Shown: one piece after another, positions 26,416-35,282 of the stretch
Position numbering within the stretch: the first letter of the stretch is position 1
How the letters are laid out: the number at the start of each line of letters is the position of its first letter
Assembly: GCA_036984305.1 (NCBI GenBank)
Contig: BQWY01000001.1
Span: forward strand, 3,369,501 to 3,433,500
DNA from: Nitrospira sp.
Lineage (GTDB): Bacteria > Nitrospirota > Nitrospiria > Nitrospirales > Nitrospiraceae
DNA: 64,000 nt
Reading direction: 5' to 3'
Translations under genes and position numbers: made by a program
The notes under the pieces: model-generated
Database searches by the model: none
The model's input: only the letters and a program-made list of their open reading frames with translations
What the model was told of the DNA's origin: nothing

Positions 26416-26822
26416 GATCGCTTCTCCCCTGCCACAACCTTAGATACGACTGATGGTCCCGTGTACGGCGCGGCATCACAGGTTATAGCTGTAGCTGCCG
26501 TAGACCGTACATATCGCATCGGTCCGACCGAAGAATCAAGGAAGACCGCACGCCGGTGGTCTGGCGTTCGCGGGTCACTCTTCTTTCCTCCACGACAGTG
26601 TCCCCACCTTCCTACACATCTGTGGCCCGTGGCCACAGTGCCAGAAGGCGACGTCACCGATTCGACTCTATGTTATGGCCTAAGCCACTGATTCCTTGAT
26701 GCTGGTGCCGTCATAGGGCTTTTCCTAGGTCCTCCTGGCCCGCAGTTTGAACGTAAACGTATATGACAGGTGAAGCCGAGCGCATCATCGAGACACTACG
26801 TCGCAGGGAAGGAGGTCCCATC
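26416..26822. other. Intergenic region, nothing recognised
   Basis: Between the divergent metallothionein and the small periplasmic gene. It should hold both promoters, but no strong -35/-10 pair was found. No convincing coding frame is present. Confidence 0.4.
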
Positions 26823-27116
26823 ATGAACCACATGTCGGCCCCCGCAATTGGCTTGGCACTTTGGATGTTCGCAATGGGAGCAGCCGTCGACACGCACGCG
26901 GCGAGCGCGATGGCGACCCTTACCCAGGTCACGATCCAATCCATGAATCAGGATAAGCCACAGATCACCATCCGTACGGTCAAGGGGGACCGCTTCACCC
27001 TGGTGGTCGCTTCCCCCAAGCTGTTGGAGGGAGTCCACGAGGGCGATACATGCACGCTTGAATTGGATGCAGACGACCGGGTGATCACGCTGGTAAAAAC
27101 CGGCCTCGAACAGTAA
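26823..27116 (+). CDS. Small periplasmic protein, unknown
   Basis: A 97-residue protein with a signal segment (MSAPAIGLALWMFAMGAAV, cleaved near THAASA) and a small beta-rich domain ending DTCTLELDADDRVITLVK. AAGGAGGT precedes the ATG at 26823; an in-frame ATG at 26763 adds 20 residues that do not look like a signal. The strand pattern resembles each half of the protein at 22399. Function unknown. Confidence 0.6.
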   Translation: MNHMSAPAIGLALWMFAMGAAVDTHAASAMATLTQVTIQSMNQDKPQITIRTVKGDRFTLVVASPKLLEGVHEGDTCTLELDADDRVITLVKTGLEQ

Positions 27117-27199
27117 TACGCTTGATCTGACCGGACATCAGAGAGCGAATGCACCCTCAAAACTAGGCTATTTGCCAGGTTCGCTTTTGAAGAACTAAG

Positions 27200-27332
27200 A
27201 TACAGTGAAATTACACTTTGGAGGCGCGACAAGACATTGCGCAAGTACAATGGAAACATTGTAAAAGTGCAGTGACACCTTGCACCATCTGAGGTGGGAG
27301 CCCGGTGCCGAAAGGCACCGGGCTTTGTTTTT
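27200..27332 (+). ncRNA. Putative structured small RNA
   Basis: No open frame covers this AT-richer stretch, yet it contains three consecutive hairpins. TACAATG-GAAA-CATTGTA (27246-27263) is a 7-bp stem with a GNRA-type GAAA loop. CACCT...AGGTG (27276-27296) follows. The last is a 10-bp GC-rich stem, also with a GAAA loop, followed by a T-tract (27300-27332). The end is well defined and the 5' end is not; no strong promoter was found. It could be an sRNA or the 3' leader/tail of an adjacent transcript. Not matched to a known family. Confidence 0.4.
27300..27332 (+). terminator. Strong intrinsic terminator
   Basis: GCCCGGTGCC-GAAA-GGCACCGGGC forms a perfect 10-bp stem (27300-27323) followed by TTTGTTTTT (27324-27332). 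It terminates plus-strand transcription, either of the putative small RNA or of the gene ending at 27116. Confidence 0.88.
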
Positions 27333-27603
27333 GCTCGCATCCTTGGCGGAAGACTGGTTAACAGAGCATCTCCGGACCAATCGTTCTCTTCGCAGGCCCC
27401 CCGAGTCACACCCACTTTACCGGATCCTCATCATTTTGCATCTGCCAATGAAGCCGACCGTGAGGGAAGTCTTCACTTGGATTATCAGAATGCCGGTCGT
27501 GCAATGAAATGGATGTACTGACCGGCCGTTGATAGCCCATTGAAGATGGGCTATGGTCCCGTCTCTTACCGCCAATGGAGTAGCGGGAGGTCTATTCGCC
27601 ATC

Positions 27604-27684
27604 GAGGACGCCATGACAACACCGAGTCCTGGGCACATTATGCAGGTACTACGAAAGGGCTTGACCGGTGATGGCTATACGTAG
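27604..27684 (+). pseudogene. 5' fragment of O-methyltransferase gene
   Basis: The segment 27604-27648 matches 28671-28715, the start region of the intact O-methyltransferase gene, with about four differences in 45 bp. The weaker leader similarity extends upstream to about 27520. From ATG 27613 it encodes MTTPSPGHIMQ, the same beginning as the intact protein, then diverges and stops at 27684. It is a truncated duplicate left of the amidohydrolase gene. Otherwise 27333-27603 shows no gene. Confidence 0.72.
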
Positions 27685-27717
27685 TCTCAACACTGGGAGC
27701 TGCCGGCAGAGGTGGGC

Positions 27718-28554
27718 ATGATGAAGCAGCCGCGTGTCGATAGCCACCAACATTTCTGGAGACTCGAGCGAGGGGACTACCATTGGTTGACGAAGGACCT
27801 GGCGACCATTTGCCGAGATTTTGAGCCCGCTGACCTTCGACCCCACCTCGAACATGCCGGCGTCAAAAAAACTATACTCGTACAGGCGGCGGAATCAGAG
27901 GCAGAGACCGACTATCTGTTATCGCTGGCTGAGAACACCGATTTTATTGCCGGTGTCGTGGGGTGGGTGGATATGGAAAATCCTAGGACACCTCCACGGC
28001 TCCAATCACTGTCCCGCAACATGTATTTGAGAGGTGTTCGGCCAATGATTCCCAATCTGGCCAATCCAGAGTGGATGCTATCGAAGACGCTTGAACCGGC
28101 CTTCCATACCCTCATCGAGCTCGACTTGAGCTTCGACGCGCTGGTATTCCCACATCATTTGAAACATTTGCTGACATTACTCCAACGCCATCCTCGACTC
28201 CGCACGGTCATCGACCACGGCGCAAAGCCGAACATTGCGTCAGGGCACACAGCGGAGTGGACGGACGACATTGCGGCCATTGCCTCAGAAACGCAGAGTT
28301 ATTGCAAAGTATCCGGACTCGTCACGGAGGCCGGCGATTTCGCAGACGTCGACGGTCTGTCGCCTTATGTTCAACATCTTCATCAGCAATTTGGCGCAGA
28401 ACGCTTAATGTGGGGAAGTGACTGGCCAGTCGTGAATCTGTCAATGGATTACTCCGCGTGGGACCGCTTATCACAGCAGCTTCTCAAGCCGCTGCCAGAC
28501 GCCGAACGTCAGCACATTCTAGCCGACACGGCCACCCGTTTTTATCGGCTTTAG
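27718..28554 (+). CDS. Amidohydrolase 2-family (lactonase-type) hydrolase
   Basis: About 278 residues. The opening VDSHQHFWRLERGDYHWL with its HxH, then VVGWVDMENP, the KVSGLVTEA strand and MWGSDWPVVNLS with the metal-ligand Asp, mark the amidohydrolase-2 group. That group includes L-fuconolactonase/rhamnonolactonase-like and dicarboxylate lactonases. GAGGTGGG lies directly before the ATG at 27718; ATG 27721 is also possible. It sits between a truncated and an intact O-methyltransferase leader, so it probably entered through a local duplication. Substrate likely a sugar or aromatic lactone. Confidence 0.82.
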   Translation: MMKQPRVDSHQHFWRLERGDYHWLTKDLATICRDFEPADLRPHLEHAGVKKTILVQAAESEAETDYLLSLAENTDFIAGVVGWVDMENPRTPPRLQSLSRNMYLRGVRPMIPNLANPEWMLSKTLEPAFHTLIELDLSFDALVFPHHLKHLLTLLQRHPRLRTVIDHGAKPNIASGHTAEWTDDIAAIASETQSYCKVSGLVTEAGDFADVDGLSPYVQHLHQQFGAERLMWGSDWPVVNLSMDYSAWDRLSQQLLKPLPDAERQHILADTATRFYRL

Positions 28555-28670
28555 GACATCGTAGAGAATCGTTACACATATTCTGACCTGCTCGGCCGTT
28601 GATGGTCCATGACAGATGGTATAAGGTCCAGTTTTTTGCGGCCATTGAGAGGGGATGCGCATCCGCCAGT

Positions 28671-28715
28671 GAGGACGCCATGACAACACCGAATCCTGGG
28701 CACATCATGCAGATA
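28671..28715 (+). repeat. O-methyltransferase leader repeat, intact copy
   Basis: Start region of the intact O-methyltransferase gene, duplicated at 27604-27648. With the fainter upstream similarity, the duplicated unit was about 130 bp. Confidence 0.65.
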
Positions 28716-29702
28716 GCGAGTGGCTACGGGGTCTCGAAAGCACTCCTGTCGGCAGTCGGGCTGGGACTTTATACACGTTTAGCCAATGGACCGATGACGC
28801 TCGGCGAGATCATGCGTGAATACGGTCTCTTGCAGCGGCCGGCGATGGATTTCCTCGACCTGCTGGTCTCCGTCAACCTGCTCGGTCGGGAGGGCGATGG
28901 GAAGGATGCGCGCTACCGCAACACCGAGGATACTGCGACGTTCCTCGACCGCAGCAAGCCCACCTACATCGGCGGGATCATCGAAGTCTGGGATAAGCGT
29001 AACTATCGATTCTGGTCGGACATCACCGAGGCATTCAAGACCGGAAAGGCACAAAACGAAACAAAGCATGCCGGCACTCCGTTCTTCCAGACGCTTTATG
29101 CCGAGCCGGCCCGTCTCGAAGCGTTCATGAATGCGATGCACGGATCGTCCGTCCGCAACTTCGAGACGTTCGCTCGGGTCTTTCCCTTCAACCGATACCG
29201 CACCATGACCGATGTCGGAGGAGCGGACGCGCTCCTGTCACGACTCGTCGCGGCCGAGCACCCGCACCTACGCTGCACAAGCTTCGACTTGCCGATCGTG
29301 AAGGACATCGCGAGCCGAAAAATCGCGGCGGCCGGCCTCGCCGACCGGATCACGGCCGTCGCGGGCGATTTCTTCGCCGACCCGCTCCCGCGGGCGGACA
29401 TCATCACCATGGGCATGATCCTCCACGACTGGAACCTGGAGCGGAAGAAGCTCCTCATCAAGAAGGCCTACGACGCGCTGCCGGAGAGCGGGGCGTTTGT
29501 GGCGATCGAGGCGCTGATCGACGACGCACGCAGGACGAACACCTTTGGCCTGTTCATGTCGCTCACCATGCTCATGGAGTTCGGCGACGCCTTCGACTTC
29601 ACGGGAGCGGAGTTCACTGAGTGGTGCCGTGAGGCGGGATTCACACGCTTCGAGATCATTCCGCTGGAAGGGCCGTCGAGCGTCGCCGTCGCGTACAAGT
29701 AA
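28680..29702 (+). CDS. SAM-dependent O-methyltransferase (AOMT-like)
   Basis: A 340-residue protein of the acetylserotonin/caffeate O-methyltransferase class. An N-terminal winged-helix dimerisation part (IASGYGVSKALLSAVGLGL) leads to the SAM motif MTDVGGADALLSRLVA, DFFADPLPRADIITMGMILHDW with a His-Asp pair, and the C-terminal PSSVAVAYK. The ATG at 28680 is chosen because the N-terminus is the family start; the frame extends to 28599. Fragments of its 5' and 3' ends occur at 27604-27684 and 30568-30617. Substrate unknown. Confidence 0.85.
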   Translation: MTTPNPGHIMQIASGYGVSKALLSAVGLGLYTRLANGPMTLGEIMREYGLLQRPAMDFLDLLVSVNLLGREGDGKDARYRNTEDTATFLDRSKPTYIGGIIEVWDKRNYRFWSDITEAFKTGKAQNETKHAGTPFFQTLYAEPARLEAFMNAMHGSSVRNFETFARVFPFNRYRTMTDVGGADALLSRLVAAEHPHLRCTSFDLPIVKDIASRKIAAAGLADRITAVAGDFFADPLPRADIITMGMILHDWNLERKKLLIKKAYDALPESGAFVAIEALIDDARRTNTFGLFMSLTMLMEFGDAFDFTGAEFTEWCREAGFTRFEIIPLEGPSSVAVAYK

Positions 29703-29827
29703 ATAGCTGAAGGCTCAGAGGTTTGACGGCGGCACGAGCAGCGGGTCGCGTCCAACCGCACTGATGCCCGCATGACCTGTGCATAGCGGCCCTTGACGCC
29801 GGGCCTGCGCTTGCTACGCTTTTGGGT

Positions 29828-30562
29828 ATGCGTCCGATCACTCGCAGACTTGTACGGTCGCTCGCCGCGGTATTGGGGCTACCCTCACTATTGCTGCTCG
29901 TCATTGGCTTCCAACTCGTAGGTAATTGGACCACCACACAGACACCCGACCGCTTCTACGTCCCATACCCCTATCTTCAGGAGAGCTACCCGTGGTTGAT
30001 GGTCGGAGTCTGGGGCTTGCTGGGAAGTGGAGCGATCCTCATCGATCCCTCACGTTCCAAGCAGTGGTTGTGGTTGCCCGTTGTAGCCATGGTGTTCGCG
30101 CTGGTATGGCCCACATACGTGCAATATGGTCACACAACTTCGGTGATGGGAGGCGACCCGGTGCGATGGGGACGCGCGAATATCCAGCGGGACATCGAGC
30201 GTCAATCGCCTGTGTGGTGGCGCCAGGCCGAAAAGCGAGGCCGCTTTCTCTGCCCGCCCGACACTCTGCCTGCGGCCAACCGTTTCGGCATCAACGGTCG
30301 GGCCCTTCCCTATGAGATGCAGTGCGCTGAACTGGATACGTTCATGGACCTTGCTGCCCCCAAGCGCCCGGGCGTCATCGTGATGGCCCTCAGTGCGGAC
30401 GGGCAGGAGGCGTGGTGGCGCGTGACGACGCTCGGTCACGAACCAGCCCAGCCTGTCGTCTGGCTCTCTGCCGGACAAGAGCACGCCGCGTGGACCGTAC
30501 ATCACACCCTCGGGGAGAAGCCCATTTCACCCCTTCCTCACGGGGTCGCACGCGTTCAATAG
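29828..30562 (+). CDS. Membrane protein, unknown
   Basis: A 244-residue protein with three hydrophobic helices in the first 110 residues (LVIGFQLVGNW, LMVGVWGLLGSGAIL, LWLPVVAMVFALVW). A soluble C-terminal domain follows (VIVMALSADGQEAWWRV). The ribosome site is weak; a TTG at 29822 is an alternative. It resembles no family I recognise. It lies between the intact O-methyltransferase gene and the decayed 3' copy of that gene. Confidence 0.55.
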   Translation: MRPITRRLVRSLAAVLGLPSLLLLVIGFQLVGNWTTTQTPDRFYVPYPYLQESYPWLMVGVWGLLGSGAILIDPSRSKQWLWLPVVAMVFALVWPTYVQYGHTTSVMGGDPVRWGRANIQRDIERQSPVWWRQAEKRGRFLCPPDTLPAANRFGINGRALPYEMQCAELDTFMDLAAPKRPGVIVMALSADGQEAWWRVTTLGHEPAQPVVWLSAGQEHAAWTVHHTLGEKPISPLPHGVARVQ

Positions 30563-30567
30563 GCTCT

Positions 30568-30617
30568 AAGCGAGATTTCCCGCCCGGGAGCCGTGAAGCG
30601 CCGTCGCTTACAAATAA
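30568..30617 (+). pseudogene. 3' fragment of O-methyltransferase gene
   Basis: The stretch GCCGTCGCTTACAAATAA at 30600-30617 encodes AVAYK followed by a stop, like the end of the intact enzyme (SVAVAYK). Upstream bases back to about 30568 align with gaps to the bases before the intact stop at 29702. This is probably the tail of a second, deleted copy. Confidence 0.48.
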
Positions 30618-30761
30618 TCCTTAGGTGGTGAAAACAGGTCTGGCGGATGCATCAACGTTCTCTCACCACCAACCAAATCAATCCCGCGACAAAGGAAATT
30701 AGATGGCTGACAGGCGTACTGGCGACGAACAGCAAGTCGTACCGGAAGGCAGAACAGTGTG

Positions 30762-30992
30762 TTAGCGCACTAAGTCTCCCAGTGGCTTGCCCGGCGTCGC
30801 ATTCGGCTTTGGCGGGAGGGGGAGTCCCTGATAATCGTAGACTGTTTCATAACCACCGGACTTAGTCTCGTATGTTACGCAGGGCCTGCCGTTCTCGTCC
30901 CGCGAATACCCGATGGGCTTCCCCAGTGGAGGATAGAATAAATCGCATCCGTTGATTAGCATACCCGTCAGAAAGAGAAGGAGCGCCTGCAT
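30762..30992 (-). CDS. Small lipoprotein, unknown
   Basis: A 76-residue predicted lipoprotein: MQALLLFLTGMLINGC, a short signal with lipobox LINGC, then a Tyr/Gly/Pro-rich mature part (SGGYETVYDYQGLPLPPKP). No recognised family. It lies between the O-methyltransferase region and the HAD gene. Confidence 0.55.
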   Translation of the reverse strand: MQALLLFLTGMLINGCDLFYPPLGKPIGYSRDENGRPCVTYETKSGGYETVYDYQGLPLPPKPNATPGKPLGDLVR

Positions 30993-31108
30993 CCGTACGT
31001 CAGATTCTCGTACGAGGCATCAGGTCCTCGAGATATCTAATCCACGATATTCGATTCCGACCTTGGGTTACAAACAAAGTCAGGAGGGCTGGAGAGAGCC
31101 ATTGGGTT

Positions 31109-32011
31109 CTAGCGCGTGTTCTTTGTACTGGATCTCATCAGACCATGCGCTTTTCGACAATCGAAACGCTCACGTTGATATTCTATATTGGCGATAACTG
31201 ATCGGAGTAGGAGCTTTACCCTCTTGTCGAGTTCAGTTCCCTCACGATAATCAGCTTTTGCTATAAAATGCGCGCGTCCTACTTCAAGTAGGTTTTCGCA
31301 CACCTGCTTGCCTTTCCTATCTCCCATTCTATAGACGGCGATAGTATTACCTCCGTTGCTTTTGGTCACAGCCATGCTGGGAACATCTGTTATCCCATCT
31401 CCGATGTAAACGATGTTTGAAAACGGAATTGGCCTGAGAGCTTCAGGCATGTGATCATTAATACTCTGTGCCAGGTCTTCCATGCCCTTATTTATGCGAA
31501 ATAAATACTGAGTCTTTGCTGTATCCGTTATGAGAACCTTTGGGAATGTTGCTCTATCGTGGTGATCGAAATGGTACTCAGAGGCATAGACTCTCTCAAA
31601 GTGCCTTCCAATTGACGCCCCCTCGAGGATTTCATTAAGTCCGGCAGAAATAATGTAGTGCCTGATCTTAACTTTACCTCGGCCTACATTCTTCACGAAT
31701 TTATTGATTCTTCCAAACCATCCTTCGACACCAGGAAAGTACCTTATGGCGTTGCCCATTCGTTTAAGATCCTTCCGACCAATGTGAGTCTCTGCAGACT
31801 CGGCCTTTTTTAGCAAGAGCCGCATATAAACAAGCATGCCCTCAGAGACCGTATCCCGCGACTCTTTGGACACTTCGTCCCAAAAGGCTTTCGGGCTGAC
31901 CCTAAGCTTGGGTAGCACAGTATATTCTTGCATTGGCTGGGGCGAGAGGGTCCCATCAAAGTCGTAAATCATTGCAATTATGTTTTGAAAGAATCGTTTC
32001 TGTTTAGTCAT
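31109..32011 (-). CDS. HAD-family hydrolase, low-GC
   Basis: A 300-residue HAD-superfamily protein. Motif I is MIYDFDGTLSPQPM, a Ser sits in HYIISAGL (motif II), and motif IV is IVYIGDGITDVPSM. The long helical insert (about 40-130) is an unusual cap. GC content is visibly low, near 45%, against about 60% around it, so horizontal acquisition is likely. Start at 32011; an upstream TTG at 32038 is possible. Its role, whether small-molecule phosphatase or toxin-linked, is unclear. The surrounding 30.6-32.2 kb stretch shares the low GC. Confidence 0.78.
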   Translation of the reverse strand: MTKQKRFFQNIIAMIYDFDGTLSPQPMQEYTVLPKLRVSPKAFWDEVSKESRDTVSEGMLVYMRLLLKKAESAETHIGRKDLKRMGNAIRYFPGVEGWFGRINKFVKNVGRGKVKIRHYIISAGLNEILEGASIGRHFERVYASEYHFDHHDRATFPKVLITDTAKTQYLFRINKGMEDLAQSINDHMPEALRPIPFSNIVYIGDGITDVPSMAVTKSNGGNTIAVYRMGDRKGKQVCENLLEVGRAHFIAKADYREGTELDKRVKLLLRSVIANIEYQRERFDCRKAHGLMRSSTKNTR

Positions 32012-32205
32012 TTTCTGATTGCCCTGCCCCTGAGTCAAACACGTAGGTCCAATCCAGCGATCGGAATTTGTGCGGATAACGCTACCAGCTTCAAGTTTTG
32101 TAAACTGTCACCGACCAGACCGGGGTTAGACCTGAACCAGCCCGAGCGAATCGTCCTAGGATTCGCAAAACTTTCCAATCAGGTGTGTCCACCATTACCA
32201 ACTGG

Positions 32206-32841
32206 CTAGGTCGTGGCTCGATTTTGAGCCGAGCGGCGATACCAGGTATTTCGTAACGGCAACAGGAACCAGAGGGCCAAGGCGCCTTCGATACTGACGA
32301 GCACAACGAGCATGGTCATGACTCCGAGGATCGGGCCGAGGTACGCGACGGACCACGGCATCGTGATCCAATTCCCTTCGAGTTGGTCGCTGAGCCATTC
32401 GGGATGCGCATAGAGCGCCCTATGCAGCAGCACCATGGTGAGGGAGGCCAGCCCCATATTGGCGCAGAACATCATCGCGGCGATCCGATCACCCTCGTAA
32501 TGCCCGATCAAAGAGGCAGTGTACGGCACGAGCGACACCATGAGGAGGTGCACGGCGTTCACCACCATCATCCGCTCGTCGCAGCGCTTCGTGACGGCGA
32601 ACAGCCGCTCATGATTCATCCAAAAAAATGCGACCAGGACGAAGCTGACCAGATAGGCGATGAAATTGGGAATCTGTGCGATCAAGTCGGTTCTCAGATC
32701 CGTATTCGTCGGACCCGACACTTCCGGTACCTTGAGATCCAACACGAGGAGCGTCAGGACGATCGCGTAGACCCCATCCGTGAGGGCCAGCATCCGCTCG
32801 ATGGGATACGAAGACCGGAGGAATAGTCGTAACGACGTCAT
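32206..32841 (-). CDS. TMEM175/DUF1211-family potassium channel
   Basis: A 211-residue membrane protein with six predicted helices. The first helix, RMLALTDGVYAIVLTLLVLDLKVP, is the signature of the TMEM175/DUF1211 family (R...F.DGV.AI..TLLVL). Bacterial members form K+-permeable channels. The second helix region FFWMNHERLF is also typical. It lies beside a lipocalin gene on the same strand, with no obvious coupling. Confidence 0.84.
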   Translation of the reverse strand: MTSLRLFLRSSYPIERMLALTDGVYAIVLTLLVLDLKVPEVSGPTNTDLRTDLIAQIPNFIAYLVSFVLVAFFWMNHERLFAVTKRCDERMMVVNAVHLLMVSLVPYTASLIGHYEGDRIAAMMFCANMGLASLTMVLLHRALYAHPEWLSDQLEGNWITMPWSVAYLGPILGVMTMLVVLVSIEGALALWFLLPLRNTWYRRSAQNRATT

Positions 32842-32940
32842 GGCCGGTCAAACCTTGGGTCGGATCTGAGATTGCGAAGCCGGACGACGCGCATGCCACG
32901 CCACCGCCCAACTTCCGGTATCACGCCGGAGACCCGGTCC

Positions 32941-33501
32941 CTACGGATTGGCACGCCGATCACGGATCAGGTCGGACACGGGGTACCCCAGCTCTTTCGC
33001 GTGCTCGACGAGGTCTTCATAGGTGTGCTGGTTCATGTGAGTGGTCCGAGAGAGGATCCACAAATATTCCCGATCGGACGTGCCGACCATCGCGGTTTGA
33101 TAGTCTTTGTCAAGCGCCAGAATCCAGTAGTTGCCGGTGGCGGTGCGTTGAAACATGCGGCTGAACCAGTTGCCGAACGTGACGGACAGCTTGGCATTGG
33201 TGACGGGATCGACGACCTTCGCCGTCCCATCTGCCCGATCCACGTCGCCGGCCTCCGTCACGCATTCGTTGTGGACGCCGATACGGCCCTCCTCCAGCAT
33301 CGTGTAGACGGCCTTCGAATCCACGCAGTGGCGCTGGAACCATGCCGGCAGGCGGGCAATCTCGTACCAGGTGCCGACGTATCGCGACAGATCGACCGAG
33401 TCGACGGTCGTGACCGGCTCGCTCGGCTTCATCGGCGCGCACCCGGTCACGGCCATGACGGCAATGGTGGCGATGCATAGCTTCTTGAGTAAAGGTCGCA
33501 T
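32941..33501 (-). CDS. blc: Lipocalin-family outer-membrane lipoprotein
   Basis: A 186-residue lipoprotein. Lipobox VMAVTGC (Cys21). The lipocalin signature is SRYVGTWYEIARLP, followed by the barrel strands KAVYTMLEEGRIGVHNEC and NYWILALDKDYQTAMVG, and the C-terminal REYLWILSRT. These features match Blc, which binds lysophospholipids or hydrophobic molecules at the outer membrane. The gene precedes the TMEM175-like channel on the same strand. Confidence 0.88.
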   Translation of the reverse strand: MRPLLKKLCIATIAVMAVTGCAPMKPSEPVTTVDSVDLSRYVGTWYEIARLPAWFQRHCVDSKAVYTMLEEGRIGVHNECVTEAGDVDRADGTAKVVDPVTNAKLSVTFGNWFSRMFQRTATGNYWILALDKDYQTAMVGTSDREYLWILSRTTHMNQHTYEDLVEHAKELGYPVSDLIRDRRANP

Positions 33502-33778
33502 GGTCTCCTACGCAGCTCCTGTGAATGGCCGGGGGAAGACTACGGCAGTGCTGCGGGCGAGTCAATGCTCCAAAAGGAAAGGCCGAATCAACGAGAGGAC
33601 CAGGTATAAAATACCGTGTGATGCGACGAGTGGCAGGAGGGAGCGGCCATTCCGATTCTGCGAGTGAATCAGGCTCGCGTTCCCGTGCCAACGATACGCC
33701 CATCTTTCCCGCCTGGCGCTATGGGGGCCCTCATGCCGTGGCCCGACCATTTCACGAACTCTCAGTGTATAATTCCAT

Positions 33779-34591
33779 GTGGAAGAGGCCGTTTCGCCCG
33801 CAGACCAAGCGCGTGTTTGCCCCCGAGCCGATGTGCTGCCCCAGTTCGCGATTGCGCTCGCCCTTGCATGCCTCGCGAGCGAACCGGTTGTGGCTGAGGC
33901 CGCGCCACCGGATCATCGTTTTTCTCTGGAATTCGAAACCGGTGCCGTCTGGCAATCGCGCAATGAGATTCAGATTCCCGATAGCAGCGCGGGCACGCGG
34001 TTCGATCTGACGGATCTTCAGGGCAGTGGCCCGATGGTGCAGCGCCGCATCGAGGCGACCTGGAATCCCGCCCACCGCCATTCACTTCGCTTCGTGTATG
34101 CGCCGCTCCGTTTTTCCGGGACGGGAACCTTCGGCTCGCCGGTGCTTTTCGCCGGCGGCACGTTTGCACCCGGTGTGCCCGTTGATTCCGAGTACAAGTT
34201 CGATTCGTATCGACTGACCTACCGGTATCTACTCTATGAGTCCGATCGGCTGCGCTGGCGGGTGGGAGCCACGGCCTTTGTCCGAGACGCACGGGTCGAG
34301 TTGCAACAGCAGGGGATGAACGCATCCGACAGCAACGTAGGGTTCGTCCCGCTGTTGAGCACGAGCCTCGAGTACGACCTGGCGCCCCGGTGGACCGCCC
34401 TGCTGGACTTCGACGGGCTGATTGCGCCCCAGGGACGCGCCATCGATACGGCCGTCAAGATCCGATACGACCTGTCCGACACCTGGTACGTGACGGCGGG
34501 CTATCGCGTCTTCGAGGGCGGCGTGGACAACGAGCGGTTCGCGTTCGGCTGGTACAATTTCGCCGTCGTGTCGCTCGGCGCACGATTCTAG
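33779..34591 (+). CDS. Outer-membrane beta-barrel protein, unknown
   Basis: About 270 residues from GTG 33779. A hydrophobic stretch (FAIALALACLASEPVVAEA) is a probable signal. The rest alternates polar and aromatic residues in strands (FSLEFETGAVWQSRNEI, HSLRFVYAPLRFSGTG, FAFGWYNFAVVSLGARF), ending in Phe as outer-membrane barrels do. TATAAT at 33768-33773 lies only 5 nt before the GTG, so a start at GTG 33833 is also possible, but the signal would then lack charge. Porin-like; substrate unknown. Confidence 0.65.
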   Translation: MEEAVSPADQARVCPRADVLPQFAIALALACLASEPVVAEAAPPDHRFSLEFETGAVWQSRNEIQIPDSSAGTRFDLTDLQGSGPMVQRRIEATWNPAHRHSLRFVYAPLRFSGTGTFGSPVLFAGGTFAPGVPVDSEYKFDSYRLTYRYLLYESDRLRWRVGATAFVRDARVELQQQGMNASDSNVGFVPLLSTSLEYDLAPRWTALLDFDGLIAPQGRAIDTAVKIRYDLSDTWYVTAGYRVFEGGVDNERFAFGWYNFAVVSLGARF

Positions 34592-34736
34592 TTCCGGCGA
34601 TGCTCCGACGCTTGCCCCCACCCTTCATGCGCTGTTGGATGTGGTGAGAGCGGGATAGCCTTCTCTGAAGAAGGCTATCCCGCTGACGAAGGCGTGCTCG
34701 TCGCCGCCATTCGCCGGCGGTGACGGGGGTTCGTGG

Positions 34737-35282
34737 CTATTGGACGGGAATCATCAGGTGCTCGTAGGGAGTGCCGCTCCACATGACCCACGGTTGCGAC
34801 GTATCCGGGTTCTTACCTGGATCCGGATAGCCCGGCATTTCAGGGCTATGGTTGAAAATCATCACATGGGGGGGTTCCTTCAAAAACCTTCCGCCCGTGG
34901 CTTGCTGAGTGGAATGCGGATCCACGTTACTGCGCGATCCCCCTCCCTGCAGCATGTAACCGAACCCGATTTTGTCTTTCGGTGGCTTCGTGTTGTGCAT
35001 CCATGCCTTGGCCCATTCAAGGCCGGCCTCGTCGAGACACATGGGATCGTTCGCGGGCGTGCCGGGATCGTTCGGCAGGCACGTGAAATTGTTCGTCCCT
35101 TCCCGTAGCGTTCGCATCTTCCCCTGCTCGTTGACCTGAACCACGGTCGCGTCTTTGCCGACTGCCTCGGGCGCCGCGGATACGGCGTTGGCAATCATCT
35201 GGTTGTCCCCGGCCAGGGCGGGCGTGGCCAGCCCTACCAGCAACACGGACCCGAACATCATATATCTACTTCGGCACTTCAT
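34737..35282 (-). CDS. Secreted protein, unknown
   Basis: A 181-residue exported protein. The signal is MFGSVLLVGLATPALAG. The mature domain has FTCLPNDPGTPANDPMCLD with paired Cys, GFGYMLQGGGSRSN, and the ending WVMWSGTPYEHLMIPVQ. It resembles an uncharacterised periplasmic family common in proteobacteria. AGGAGGAG precedes the ATG at 35282; the longer frame to 35333 is not needed. Function unknown. Confidence 0.65.
   Translation of the reverse strand: MKCRSRYMMFGSVLLVGLATPALAGDNQMIANAVSAAPEAVGKDATVVQVNEQGKMRTLREGTNNFTCLPNDPGTPANDPMCLDEAGLEWAKAWMHNTKPPKDKIGFGYMLQGGGSRSNVDPHSTQQATGGRFLKEPPHVMIFNHSPEMPGYPDPGKNPDTSQPWVMWSGTPYEHLMIPVQ

Noticed and set aside
33768-33773. Perfect TATAAT before the outer-membrane protein
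   Set aside because: Only 5 nt before the presumed GTG start and without a -35 at proper distance; probably coincidental.
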